NCBI RefSeq assembly: GCF_051014685.1 | Contig: NC_135060.1 | Location: 9,858,001 to 9,922,000, forward strand | Reading direction: 5' to 3' | Source: Ptiloglossa arizonensis | Taxonomy: Eukaryota > Arthropoda > Insecta > Hymenoptera > Colletidae | DNA: 64,000 nucleotides | Part shown: positions 25,189-37,165 of the stretch, one piece after another | How the letters are laid out: each line of letters starts with the position of its first letter | Numbering within the stretch: position 1 is the stretch's first letter | Made by a program: the position numbers and the translations under genes | Notes under the pieces: generated by a model | The model's database searches: none | What the model was told of the DNA's origin: nothing | Seen by the model: the letters and a program-made list of their open reading frames with translations, nothing else

Positions 25189-25486
25189 GTAACTAGTGGA
25201 CCAATCAATATCACTAGTGATATAATTTCGAAGTAACTTTAAGAGAGTGAGATTTGATCTTTCGTGTGTTGTTCTTTTCTTTATAAATTTTGAAGGTCGT
25301 CTTTAATTTTTTACTAAAAAGCAAGCATTTTCTATATATATAAATTATAGAATTACGCATAAAGAAGCTGCGATCTTGGAAACTTATATGAAAGAGACGT
25401 ATACAAAATTGAACGTCATTACCTCCAAGATACTTTGAAATCGTATCTTTCGCGATAAGAAAAACTTTTATTCGTCCACTAGTTAC
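25189..25486. repeat. Foldback: 13-bp perfect inverted repeats 272 bp apart
   Basis: GTAACTAGTGGAC at 25189-25201 and its exact reverse complement GTCCACTAGTTAC at 25474-25486 bound an AT-rich interior. The match continues inward as CAATCAA versus (complement) GAATAAA. A smaller palindrome, ATCACTAGTGAT, lies just inside the left arm. It could be a decayed MITE, but no target duplication is evident at the outer edges. Confidence 0.5.
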
Positions 25487-25881
25487 GAAACAAACTTGTA
25501 ATAAGATCGATTCGTTTCCGTTGCTAAAAATTATAAATTACACTACGCGGGAGAAACCTTGACGTTTATTTTTTAGGAAATATTTGCGTAGCTTCGCAAA
25601 TCAGAATCGTTCGTTTCTCGTGAACTTAAGGTATCACGGATTGCCGATCAGTTGAACGAATAAACATCGTCTCGACGTTTCTCCCGCGATAAAAACACTC
25701 ACCGAGTAGACTCTTTTTCCTCCGGATTGAACAGAAGAAGATAAAAAATAACAGCATTCGTGCTAACGTCGGACGATTTCGACGATTTCACGGACTGCTG
25801 CTTTCATAGATTTCGCTGGCACGTACGAGAACGAACACAAACAATTCCAGTCATACACGTGCTCGATGAACCGCTTTCTGA

Positions 25882-25937
25882 TCTCTCTCTCTCTTCTTTT
25901 TTCTTTTTCTCTCTCTCTCTCTCTCTCTCTCTGTCTA
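25882..25937. repeat. Microsatellite (CT)n
   Basis: Two CT runs separated by TTCTTTTTTCTTTTT, followed by TGTCTACTTTC. The simple repeat is seen directly. Confidence 0.9.
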
Positions 25938-28677
25938 CTTTCTTCATCTATTCGTGTGCGTCCGTCGCGGAGGGAGTTCAGATTGATGGTGGATATCAAT
26001 TTTACGTCTAAAGTTATTGCTGAACTGTTTGCGTTCATTCGAATATATCGAAACATAAATCGTGGATCCTATAGGACGAGTTTTTGTCTTGCAAGGGACG
26101 CTTCCGGTGTCGTTCTATGGACTATTGATGCAAAGGATTTGTAGGCGGGTTTGTGGACCGGTGCCCTTTGCGAATTGCTACCAGCTTCCTCTTCGCGAAA
26201 ACGGATCGATTTTGTTCGCTAACCCCAATTTTGGACAATCAGCAAAATGTATACGTGTCGTTGACAAACATTCGAAAGAAACGATACACGACTGGCTCCT
26301 TCAAAACTTTTGCGGTCAATAGAAAACTTTAACCTTATCAACGACACCACTAATTGCACATATTTTGGAGCATACGGTACATTTTTGAAGAATTACTTAA
26401 AAATCGATTCAAAAGTTGACGTTTCGCAAGAATTGCAACGAGTCTACAGAGCGAGGAACGTGTTCGAAAAGCCTGCAACAAAAAATATTGACCAACGACA
26501 AATTAAATATCTTCTGGTCCTCTATAGCTGCCCCAGTAGTTGTTATTTTTTTCCACTCCGTAATTGAATTGATACACCGACAATTACCTTCTATGTTCTA
26601 AGAACCACGGAAACGAGATCGGTTATCGCGTTAATAATTCGGTCGAACGATTTAATGGAATCGTTTCTTGGATCTTAGAACGGTCTCACAGTGAAGATAT
26701 CGTAACGTCTTTGTACCACTCCGCGCGAGCGGAACTAATCGTCGAAATAATTTTTATCCTTCGTCCAGGAGTTGACAAGCGCAAGAAATTCCACTCGTAC
26801 AATAGAAATTTCATTTAACCTCCGTTGATCGAATTTACGATCCGCGGTATTTGATCTGTAAATCAAATAAAATTGCAGTTTCGACGGCGGATCCACTTAA
26901 AGGGAACCCCGTTCTCGATCTTACCTCGATCCTTGGAAAAGGAGAGGGAATCTCGACGTTTTCATTTCTCTTTACGCATTCGAGCGTTACTTCTTTTTCA
27001 CTCTATTCGGCCGGAGAGTTCACCGTTATCGTCGATTTCTAGCCGCAGTGCTTTTATGCTAGTGAATTTATCGAAACTTCCGAGCGTGTCCGGCAGGTCT
27101 TTAATATTGCGGCCAATCGATTACGTTCGCACCACTTATCGGTTACCGCGACGCGCAATGGCGAGAATCTGCGGCGGTTCGCGTTTAAAGCTTGTGTCGT
27201 TTAAGCCGCGGGACGTGTATCATTTTCTTCGTGACTCGATTCAATTCGTGACAAGACTACGAGTAGATTTCGCTGGGTAAATATGAACGACGCAATTCGT
27301 TCTGTAATTGAATATCAGCCGATCCGTTTACGATTGCCACCCGCGAGCTAAAGCATCCTCATCCCTTGCAGCTGAGATCGTGGACGAGCTACAAGGGGTG
27401 TGGACAAATTTATCGAAACGAACAAAGCGTAGGTTCGAAAATCATTCGTTTTTGAGTTACGAAACGTTTTCTCTAATCAAATGTTAATTAGGTAACCTAC
27501 TGTATCGGGTTTACCGTAAATGAAATCCGTGTCGATTACAATTTATAGTTAATTGTGTAGATACACGATCCTTTTAGTATTGAAAGAGGTGTATCTGTGG
27601 TTACTCCTCGATGATAATGTTCGTGGATAAGTGTATGTGAAATTTTAAGATTTCGTCTCGATTTATCATTTCTTAATCATAAAGAACATGTAGTCTGATC
27701 ATTTTTGTTTATTATCGTACACGATGAATACAGTAAGATTAAATTTTTGCTGGACATATTTCGAAGCGAATGATTTTCGAAACTCGACTGATACCGTACA
27801 CACCTCAATGTTGAACAAACCGTTTCGTACACTCTTCGCACACCTTATTTGCAGAGCGAAAGAGAAAAAAACGAACGAAATTATGGTGGTTCATCCACGA
27901 ATCTATTGGCAAAAATAATTCGCCGCATTAGCTTCGCGAAGCGTGTGACCAATATTTACTGATCCAGATTTTGAAACCAAAATTTAAAGGAAGTGACAGT
28001 CAGTCTAACAGATTTTTATTAATCCGGTGCCGTGCAATAATAAAGTTTAATTTACCGCACCAATATAGAAATTTTAATCCATCTCTCGCCGAACTCTTGA
28101 ACAAGTATCGCAATACAGACGAAACTATTCGCGGATATTTAATCATCGAATGTAACATAAAATAAACTGGAGAAACGGCTAATACTAAAAATGAATATTA
28201 CGAATGTATAATTCATAATATGGATTGGTCCTGAAACGAATGTAACACTGACATGCACCGAACGGAATCAAATCAGGAATAGAAACGCGAACGAAAAAGA
28301 TCGTGTATTTTCAATATCTTCTTTTGTTCTTAAATTTTACTTCGATCAAGGTTTGCGTAACGAAAATTGTTTATTCTTCAACCTTAAACATTCGATCAGA
28401 CGTTGCAATCTCTCACACGAACAAACTCACATCCGATACTCGATCTCATTAGAATCGTTCGGATATGAAAACATATTCAGTTTGTTACAGTCGCGTGTGC
28501 AACGAATATCTAATTATCGTTCACGATCTAATTTTAATCAGCCGCGATCGTATGATTCGTCGACAGTGTCGTAGAATAAATCGCAAAGATTTCGAAGCAG
28601 TTGTCACGTAATAATTAAGTATTTGATAGAAAAAATGTTGATCTCCAACGAGAGATCGAACTCTTTATTATTTTCTT
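25938..28677. other. Gene-free stretch
   Basis: AT-rich, with short frames of at most 135 codons (26873-27280 is the longest) that overlap others and have no recognisable domains. No transposon ends, RNA genes or strong splice pairs were noticed. Confidence 0.5.
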
Positions 28678-28992
28678 TTGTATTACACTTTAATTGCGGT
28701 CAAGACTGATCTGTCTCCTATATGTCGAGTTTTTATATCTGTTCATGTCCCGAGTGTCCTGCGTTATATAGGGAGTGCGTCATTATGGAAACGGAAAGAG
28801 TCTCATGAGTTGTTATGGGAACGTATGCAAAAGGAATTTCGGTTATCAGCGGTCAGTCGTATGGAGTGTCATGCGTTGTTATGGGAGCGGAAAGAGTCTG
28901 ATGCGTTCTTATGGAAACGTGTGCGAAAAGGAATGTTATCGGTTTTTGGTATGGTTGCACAGTCGACGTTCTCGATTCTCGGGGCAAATTGA
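28678..28992 (+). other. Unassigned open frame carrying a 96-bp in-frame tandem repeat
   Basis: A 104-codon frame contains two copies of a Trp/Glu/Lys-rich unit: SLWKRKESHELLWERMQKEF and, 32 codons later, ALLWERKESDAFLWKRVRKG. The DNA period is 96 bp (ATGGAAACGGAAAGAG at 28785 and ATGGGAGCGGAAAGAG at 28881), exactly 32 codons, so the frame survives the duplication. Each unit is itself two related halves. No known family is recognised. A perfect splice donor follows at 29103, but in another frame. It may be a minisatellite that happens to be open, or a lineage-specific exon. Confidence 0.15.
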
Positions 28993-29059
28993 ACGATCGA
29001 TTTCAGAAAAAGATCCCGATTCTATCGTGCTCCGAAATCTTGACTCGCCATTCTATCAG

Positions 29060-29108
29060 GTGCAACGGAGTAGTGCCACGCTGGCATTGGCGTAGCTTCC
29101 AGGTAAGT
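29060..29108 (+). promoter_or_regulatory. Consensus splice donor with possible 43-nt exon
   Basis: CTTCCAG followed by GTAAGT at 29103-29108 is a perfect 5' splice site. An acceptor-like CCATTCTATCAG ends at 29059, giving a 43-nt segment in which only one frame (CNGVVPRWHWRSFQ) is open. Alternatively the donor closes a first exon beginning upstream. The acceptor is mediocre, so the donor is the firmer part. Confidence 0.25.
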
Positions 29109-32100
29109 ACCGAGCCAGCAACTTATCGTGCGAGCGGAGTAAACGTAGCACGGGAACCTGGAGGGTGCAGGGACGACAGACTGGTTGTCGGGGTGGTATA
29201 ACTTCGAACTTGGTTATGGAGTTGGTTGAATTATGTGTCACGTAGCTAGTCGCGCGCGAATGCGCCACCCCAAATAGGCTGGAGCGCCCCCATAGATGCG
29301 CTCAGTTCTCCGTAGGTGTGTGCATCACTCGATATAGACACCTCTGAAAGACGTACCCACACGTGTGTAAATCAATATGCGTATGGTACGTTCGTACTGA
29401 TGACTCGTGCAAAGTATGCATCTTGTGAAAAGATTCTACGAGTGGTTCGTACGTAGGATGAATCGATCGAATGCTCGAAAATATCAGACCGTTTAATATT
29501 TCCAGAGGTTACAAATTTGGTTAGATAACTTAATATTCATCCGACGTTAAGAGTAGAAAATATCTGTAGTTCCTGGTGATGTCAAAATGTTATTTCTAAC
29601 GTTCTAACGTTAATTGAACCGCCATGCATATTCCTGTTACACGTGCGTACGCGCGAAGTCTTGCTTATTTCGGCAATAATGTCAATTACAACGGTATCCA
29701 TATAGCAAATATATACAATGTTCGATCAGAGATTGAGAAACACGTTTATTCGATTTTATCGTTTACTCTAAGTTAGATACCCTGCGTAAATACTACTGTA
29801 TTAAACTGTACAGAGCCCTTTCAGCTCGTCAATTCTCTCCACAATCTTCCATAAAGTACATTGCAATTACTTGGTCCGTGGACGAACTTATTTATCGTTC
29901 TATCGCGTTAAAAAGAAAATCGTTCGATCGCTCGGACGTTCGTTTACGTATCCGAAACTAGCGATACACCCTGGCGGCGTCTCTGCAGAGACAAAGTCGT
30001 ATTCAACACGGAACGTAGCCATGTTTGCGAGGCAAAGCGGCTGGCAAAGTTGCGGACCAACTTCTCGCCCGCAGTATTATACGAGAATTGATAATGCCAA
30101 AGTTGTTAATGCATTCTCGGATCACTGCGCCATTTATGGACCGTAGGAGGAAGGACCCGCCGTCCCACTATCTCGTCCCCCTTTCAAAACGTCCCCCTGT
30201 CGCATCCAGCACTCGACCGAAATTCGAGGCGCGAACCGAGGCGCGAGAAGTGATTAATTCGTTTCGAAAGTTCGCAAAGGCGACGACATTCTGGTTTTCG
30301 AAGTCTCTGAACGCGTGCGCGTGTACGACAATACCCTACGAGGAAACAAGATGGCCGGCGGTTAACGCGACGCTTCGTCGTGTAACGCTGGCGATACGCA
30401 ATTCTTTTGTTCGAACGGTCAAGAGAACAAAAATTGTTCGTAATTTTTAACCATTTACGGAGAGGATAGAATTCTAATTCTGGAATTTCCATGCTCAGTT
30501 AATATTTCGATCGAAAGAAAATCCTACGAGGTGAAATTCAACGAGAATCGTGAGACCTATCGGTCGTTTAATTTTGGTGAAAGGTTGCAAAGACTTCCGT
30601 GGATATTCCAATGGGAATTGAAATGTTAAAAAGAAACAAAAATTCGACTATACTCGAATCGATACAGAGACGAAATTTGGTTTCCTTTTCAATTCCAAGA
30701 GTGAGCTTCGTTAAAAAGCGATAAATAGCGTTTCGACTATATATTTCGATACGCAAACACGAGCGTCGATTTGTCGAAGGGCATATTTGTTCCTATTGAG
30801 CCGTGATTCCACTAATTGAAAAAAATCGGTTATGAACGCGTATGCAGTCGACAATTTTTCAATATGTTTCTGTATATTTTACTCCCCTCGTGTCGCCGCA
30901 TTTATACATAGGTGGACCGAGCACGCAACCCATCGGAATGCACTTTTATTATTAACGAAATAGACGGATCCGTTGATGGATCCGCCTGCTGATATTATTG
31001 GTCACGGTTGTCGCACTCGTTTTTGCAAAAGGGAATCGTGACATCGTGTAACATTTAAAGACCGTGAAAATATCGATGATACATCAATTTGCTAATTAAT
31101 AAAGTAAAATACTTCGAGAGCGTTAAAAACGTGCGTGCTGCGATCGTTCCGTGCACTTATGGAAAATATATAAATACGAATTTCGACGTTTCAACTTATT
31201 ACCACTCGTATAAACGTTTCATGAGAATAAATAAATTCCTTGCACCCTTGTGCGTTTACTCTATGGATACTTCATCAACTGAAAAAAAAAAGAATTTGTC
31301 AACGTGCACATCGGAGTCGAATACGAAAAAGAAATAACGCTAGGTACGTACAGTGTCTAAAAGCTTCTCGTTTCAACTTCGAAACGTAACAAATAATCGA
31401 CGCGATTCCGTGTGGTCGACGATAAAAATGTTTAAAATTACGTTCATTAGGTGCCAATTGCAACTGGAACGTTATCCGTGAGCTCACGCGTGACCAGAAA
31501 TCGAGCGACGAAAAAGGTTCGTCACGCGAAACACACAGCGGAGACTCGCGAAGTGAAAAATCGTAGCCGCGAGTTAAGTAATCGAACGATGTCGATGAAT
31601 TCCAGGGATCGAAAGGTGCCGGCGTCCGAAGTAGTCCGAACGATTTTGTCTCGGTCGATTGTGCGCGCCTCAATGCCCCTCAATGCCTGCCATCGCCACG
31701 TCCTAATTATTCCGGTAATTATTCTAGCCATTATCGCGTCGACGAAGGATCGATAAAAGCGGCTTCGTGATCGTTTATGAGATAAAGTTAGAGAGATTGT
31801 GCCTTACGGAGCCACGGCTCGCCATCTCCGACCCCCGCTAACACTCCCCGCGTCGGCCTTCGACCATCTCCCATCGATAATCTTCCATGGTGGTTGCAAG
31901 CCCATTGTTGGTGCGACTAAAGCCGACCACGGATTTCGGCGTGACGCTAGCCAGCCGCTCTAACGAGAATCCAATAATCCTCAATTCTCCGGGACGATGC
32001 ACGGCAAATAGAAGTTTATACGAAAGGTGCGCTCTCGATGGACATTGTGATCCACGGATAAATACGTGTTCACACCGACTGAAGCGTTCTGACGCGCACT

Positions 32101-33789
32101 CGAACTCAAACTACCCTTTTTCGTTTGTATCGCGGCGTGCCGCGCCGCGATCGAAATGCTCCGAAATAATGGGACAATGGTCGATCGACGGTGACGCGGG
32201 ATTTACATTCAATCTCGTTTATAATTGAAACGACTCCGAGGGTAAGCACTTAGTATAATGAGTCGTTCGTTGTGAAAGCGTTTGGTCGGCGTTAAGATCG
32301 TTCCAGACGTCGAAGGTATACATCCATTGAACTCGACCGGACTACCAGTCGCTGGATACAGTTTGCGTTAAGATTCTCGTGGACGTTGAACTTCCAGATA
32401 CCGATCGAATTGTTCCTAAATGGCATCGAGATTTACCGAGATTGGTACCGAATCGAATGAAAATTGAACCGATAAAAATTAATCGGAGCGTTATACCGAG
32501 ATCGGACCACTATTGAATCAGCTCTCAGAGGAATCTTTGGTAGACGATTCGTCAAAAGGCAGAATTATATCGAATATCGAGATCCACGGTGTATCTTAAA
32601 CAGGAATTTGAAATGAAAGTTATAGAGACAAAATATTTTAATCGTTCGTTTGTGCGGTGCAGAAAAAAGAAACGTTCCATTTTAGACTTTGCGAAGATTT
32701 ATCGCGATAAGATTAAACCGATGTTTCGGTAATTTTTGGTAATACAGTGGTTAGGTGAAAAAATTACACTCCTTCCTTGTAATTTTCTTAATAAACGCCC
32801 ACGTAATAGGGGTAATGATTGTTATTACATCGAAGTTCGTGTAACGCTTCCATGGTACACAGAAATTTACGCGAACGTGAAAGTTAATAATGGATGCGTT
32901 ATAAATGCAACAGTTCGTGGCTAATCGAATTATGTGTATCAAAACTTTGTAACGTAGGTATTACAAGTTAGCAGAAACAGAAGTTCGAAACGTAATATCG
33001 TAATTATCCACCATTTTAAAACTCCGTGCATTGTATAATTGAATTTCATCTTTACTCAACTTTAATCGAACCTACGTCGCTTTGAAGTTTCGAGCAGCAC
33101 CTTGAATACCGGGGATGAATTAGAAAGTACCTCTACCGTTACTATAATCTTAATTTCGGGTAAAGTTTGATTATTCATAGTTGCTTTATCCGTGCAGTTG
33201 GCCATCGAACAGAGTGTTACGCGAAAAGCTAAAGAAACAATACACAATACGTTTACAAAGTAGAAACAACACGGATACACCTGTCGTACTTCGCGTACGT
33301 TTCTGTAACATCGTGTGGCGCGTTTTCAAATATTTCCCTACGAACGATTGCAAGAAACACGACTGTCCCCTAGAAAATATTTCCCATTTCGATCGACGAA
33401 AAATTCAATGCTTTCGCGACGATCGAAATCCACGTCTCCTCCGTAACGTTGCAACTTACAGAATTTTACGAGTAGAGGTTCGCGACCGACTGCAAGTTTT
33501 CCTGTTAATTTAAGGAAACACTGCGTCTTCCACATCCTAGCCATATGTGTCGGTATAAAGCAGCCTCTAACTACCCGTTCCAGCAACAACAGAAACACTC
33601 CGATACCTCCTATAATTTTACTGCTCCCGAGTACGCGGAAGTAAACCTCTCCCGGAGGCAGCGCACACAGACAGACACCGAACGTACGAAGAAAATACAT
33701 AGAACGTTGTTCTCCAGTTAGCACCAGGAAACGCTTCTTTCCAACCCTCGTCCGCTAGCGAGCGCTGTTTGCGCTGCCGGGCGCGTCGA
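29109..33789. other. Gene-free stretch
   Basis: Mostly AT-rich. 29.93-30.2 kb is GC-balanced and regulatory-looking (listed separately), and 31.75-32.2 kb is GC-rich with a 113-codon unassigned frame (31887-32228). A minus-strand acceptor-like T-tract ends near 31280 without a matching donor. No gene or transposon was recognised. Confidence 0.45.
29940..30180. promoter_or_regulatory. Candidate regulatory segment with palindrome and GCCAT cores
   Basis: It contains the perfect 14-bp palindrome GTCTCTGCAGAGAC (29979-29992) and two GCCAT motifs (GTAGCCATGTTTG and GCGCCATTTATGG), the core bound by the insect Polycomb recruiter PHO. The chance frame 30025-30450 crosses it. The functional reading is inference only. 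Confidence 0.15.
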
Positions 33790-33870
33790 ACGAAAAAAAG
33801 AAAAAAAAAGAGAGAGAGAGAGAGAAAGAGAGTGGAAAAAAAACACACACACGCGCGCGCGCGCGCGCGC
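33790..33870. repeat. Compound microsatellite (A/GA)n (AC)n (CG)n
   Basis: A-rich sequence leads into a GA run (33809-33832), then ACACAC (33843-33852) and about nine CG dinucleotides (33852-33870). The alternating purine-pyrimidine AC/CG tract has Z-DNA-forming character. Confidence 0.9.
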
Positions 33871-34100
33871 AGGGAACAACGGACGGAATCGATAACCGCA
33901 ATAAATAACCGCGGGCCCAGCGTGCGGGCGAGCACGCCAGGCAAATTACACAATTTGCGACCTAACGATAACGCGGCCGAGCCCCGCAAATACGCGGATT
34001 GGAGAACTTTCCTGCCGAAAATAAATCGCCGAGTTGCCGAAGTCGCGTTTCTCTCGGCAGACCGGGCGCCTCTCGTAATTACTTATTAGCTCGTAAGACG
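33871..34100. promoter_or_regulatory. Candidate regulatory segment next to a CpG-dense region
   Basis: Blocks such as GCAAATTACACAATTTGCG (an imperfect palindrome), CCGAAAATAAATCGCCGAG and GTAATTACTTATTAG alternate with CpG-rich stretches. There is no reading frame of note. It opens a CpG-dense region extending to about 35.25 kb. Confidence 0.2.
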
Positions 34101-35300
34101 GTCCCTCCGCACCGCGCGTTTTTATCCCGCGCGCTCGGTTTCGCTCGGTGCCGCTCGGTACCGCGCCACACCGCGTAGCCCTTTTTTCCTTCGATTTTTC
34201 TCCCCAATTCGCCCGTCGACGCGGCCGTCCAATGTCAGAGGGTCGACGAATCCCAACGATTTATTCCATATTATGTAAATGGCGGAACGAGGAACGGCGA
34301 GAAAGAAAGGGGGAAAAAAAGAAGAGGAAGAAGAGAAGAAAGGGGAAGACGACGGGGGCAAAAAGGGTGATCCGAGAATCAACGAACGAGCCGGTGTGGA
34401 CCGGAGCCGCAGCTTCTTTCATCTTCGGATATTAATTTCACGGTGGAAGGAGAGGGGAGGGGGTGGTGGGAGAGCGTCGTCCGAGAGAGGTCCGATTCGA
34501 AGAGAGAAGAAAGCTGGAACAGAGAGAACACCGTAATCCAATTTACCAATGTCCCTCTCCCTCCGTCTCTATTTTTCTCTTTCGCTCTCACGGGTTAGAG
34601 CTTTGTCTGGTTATCCCGACCCGATCTTCTTTCCGTGTCCCTGTCCTCCGCCGGCAGCGGGAACCCACTTCTCTCGCAGGATATTCCCCTCGGTGCGCAC
34701 TCGAGAACTCGAAAAGGTATGACTCGGGGTCGAGCCGCCGGAGGTTTTGCGACGTTTCTTCGCGGCGTCTCAAGTGGTGGCCGCGGCCGGGCTTGCTCTT
34801 CTATTTTGACGAATCGTTTTACGCCGCCGCGATTCCCCGGCTTCGTGTCGGAGTGAACACGGATACGCAGCTACATCGAGTCGAGTGTCGCGGGAACCGT
34901 TCGAGAGAAACGCTGGATCGCGAGAATCGCGAACTCGACCTATTTTCGAGTTACGAATCGCGAGTTTCGAAGCAACCGTCTCGAGAAGAAGGACCGTCGG
35001 GGAAGATACGTAAACGTGTTTACACCGAACGTATTCGACGGAAGAAGAGGACTACGTCGACGCGGCCACCTCGAGCAAATTGCGCGGGGAACACGCGACT
35101 GTAAATTATTTTACGAGTCGGATGCGCTTCGAGAAACCGTCGAATACTCGCGCGTGTACGGACGGAGCTCGAGCGATCTCCGTAGCCGGGCCTTTTCCAA
35201 GCGACCTCGTTCCCCACTCGAAACGTCTGCGATTAAATAAGAACGAACGAAAACCAAGATACGAAAGTCTCGTCTCGTCTTAAGCATCGGGGATTAGGTT
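34101..35300. other. CpG-dense region with purine tract, no accepted gene
   Basis: GC-rich to 34290, a purine-rich run (GAA/GGAA words) at 34291-34370, then CpG-dense DNA. The plus frame 34463-35104 spans 213 codons but is Arg/Ser-rich, lacks any domain and overlaps frames on both strands, so it is treated as a chance frame. Such density could mark a promoter or untranslated exon. Confidence 0.35.
34660..34722 (+). promoter_or_regulatory. Possible 37-nt exon (acceptor 34679, donor 34717)
   Basis: CCCACTTCTCTCGCAG ends at 34679 after a pyrimidine-rich lead. GATATTCCCC...CTCGAAAAG follows for 37 nt and is closed by GTATGA at 34717 after AAG. Both sites are reasonable though not perfect, and lie on the same strand as the other splice signals in the window. 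Confidence 0.2.
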
Positions 35301-37036
35301 AACAACAAACGCAACCTCGCCTTTGTACCCTGAACGAGTATTTGTCTTCGTTTCCATGCACTACATTTTACTCCTGTGCACACAATTGCGTCGCGATAAA
35401 GAATTATTACTTATCTTTATTTACGATTGCACACGGACGAGAAGTCGATTCCCAACTACTTGGGATATGTCGATGAATGTCGCGTACAAATCTCTACTTT
35501 TCCAACGAGCTTCAGAAACAGGCCCTAACATTGTTCCTCCGAGCGATAACGATTTCAATTTCGAACGTTTCTTCGTCCAAGTTGCATCGAATCTTTCCAA
35601 AGACTTTCGGTGCTGAATAATGTAATGAAGGTAGGAAAAGAAAAGGAGAGCGTTTCACCCCGGTTAGTGGACTCATTGATAAGACATCCTAGCAAGCCCT
35701 GCTTTATATACCAGGATATTGGGAGATCGGTAAGGATCTCTGATGACGAGAATGAGAAGTACTGTCTCAGACTAATAACCCTTCTCTCATTCTGTGAAAA
35801 AAGAGAGTCATAAAAATCAAAGATCGCGGCGAGAAGACACGCGTCCCGCGATGTTCCTGCTCCGAGTTCCCGTATGCGTCTGAACTCTCCCTCGCGGTAT
35901 CGCGACCGCCTACCCCGTTTCCGTGTCGCATCTGCGCGCAAGGTTCGCGCACCCCCCACCCGTAGCCCCGCGCGGGGAACGAAAATCCCTTTAGCGCTCG
36001 AGGGAAATATTGTTCCTGACGCCGGCTCTCAAGACACCGCGCATTAAGGCGCGCAACTTTTTTTCCCGCTGATAATCGAATGACCGGAGACGCGCGCACG
36101 CGTTTTCACGGGAACGCACGAAATCTACTTACTCCGTCGACGTATACGGGCGCGTAGGGTCGGACGTGGTTTTTCCAAGTCCTGCGAGAAGTAATGCCAT
36201 CAGGAATACTTTCCTAAAGGGATCCAGGGGCATTTAAGGAGCAAGGGGGGTTGTCGGTCGGGTCTAAGTGCAGCCCGGCTAGGGTTACCACTATGGCTTG
36301 TAATATAACCCGCGCCTTCTTGCCCGACGAAGACGGAGAACCCCTTGGAAAGGGAAAGACGGAGACGCTGGGGGATGGAGCTGCGTCGGTCCGGAGCGTA
36401 ATGGTATTTTCGACGAAGGGAGGCTGCCGTTCCTACCGATGTTGACCATAGGTTGAAAGTTTTCGGCCATTCCGCGCGATGTAGCGCGAATAACGAACGA
36501 GAAGGAACGAGACCGCCCGATACCCTGCGCGTGCGTTGCAACTCGAATCTCTTTGGAATTCCCTTCTCGCCGCAAACACGTTTCGCTTTCGGTTTTAATC
36601 CGTGCGACGTGTTCTTATCTTTTTAGAGCGGGAAAGTCGAGGATACTATATACACCCACGGTTGGGTTCACGATCGGTGGTAAACGAAACTCTCCGGCAG
36701 GCGCAGTTTATCGAACACCGAGCGGTCGCGAAAAAATGACAATTATCCGTTTTTCGATTCTGCTTGTCGCATCGGTCACTTAATACGCGCAACCTAATTT
36801 TTAGAATTCACCGTTAAATATACCGGCCGTTCCACGATACGTGGCCGTGAGTTAAAAATCGAGGCATTTTTCGCTCGATAAAGGGTCCTGCGAAGATTGA
36901 GTACAACGTCTGACCCAACACGAGGCGCAGTTCCTTCCGGGTTCCATCTTTTCTTCTTTACGTTAAATTCAATACGAAAATTAATCACGATCGACCAAAC
37001 GGTCTTTCCTTTGTGCAAAGAGAACACAAAAAAGTA
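35301..37036. other. Gene-free stretch
   Basis: 35.3-35.8 kb is AT-rich. 35.8-36.1 kb is CpG-dense. 36180-36480 has a distinct GC-balanced texture with opposed frames on both strands, neither recognised. An acceptor-like TTCTTATCTTTTTAG ends at 36626 with no good donor. Confidence 0.45.
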
Positions 37037-37165
37037 TTGGATCGTTCTGAAAGTCATTTCGTATTTTTTCATGAAAATGAAACACGATTTTTTTTAGAGT
37101 GTATCATTATATTACATTATATATTCCCCATTTTGGAAAACGAAATCACTTTCCGAACAACCCAA
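37037..37165 (+). mobile_element. Mariner-type MITE, copy 3 (about 129 bp)
   Basis: TA flanks at 37035-37036 and 37166-37167. Left end TTGGATCGTTCTGAAAGTCA, right end CACTTTCCGAACAACCCAA. The interior (ATGAAACACGATTTTTTTTA, TATATTCCCCATTTTGG) is nearly identical to copy 2 in the same orientation. This is the best-preserved pair of ends among the three copies. Non-coding. Confidence 0.9.

Noticed and set aside
31262..31300. Minus-strand T-tract plus CAG at about 31281
   Set aside because: The downstream minus-strand sequence lacks a good donor and has early stops.
31887..32228. 113-codon frame with several cysteines, possibly a secreted peptide
   Set aside because: No signal peptide at the N-terminus, no cleavage or cysteine pattern of a known family, and GC-rich context.
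33618..33989. Minus-strand frame with an apparent hydrophobic (Phe/Leu) segment
   Set aside because: The apparent membrane segment is the translation of the GA/A-rich microsatellite.
34463..35104. 213-codon plus-strand open frame
   Set aside because: Arg/Ser/Glu-rich, no domain, in CpG-dense DNA, with overlapping frames on both strands; better explained by composition.
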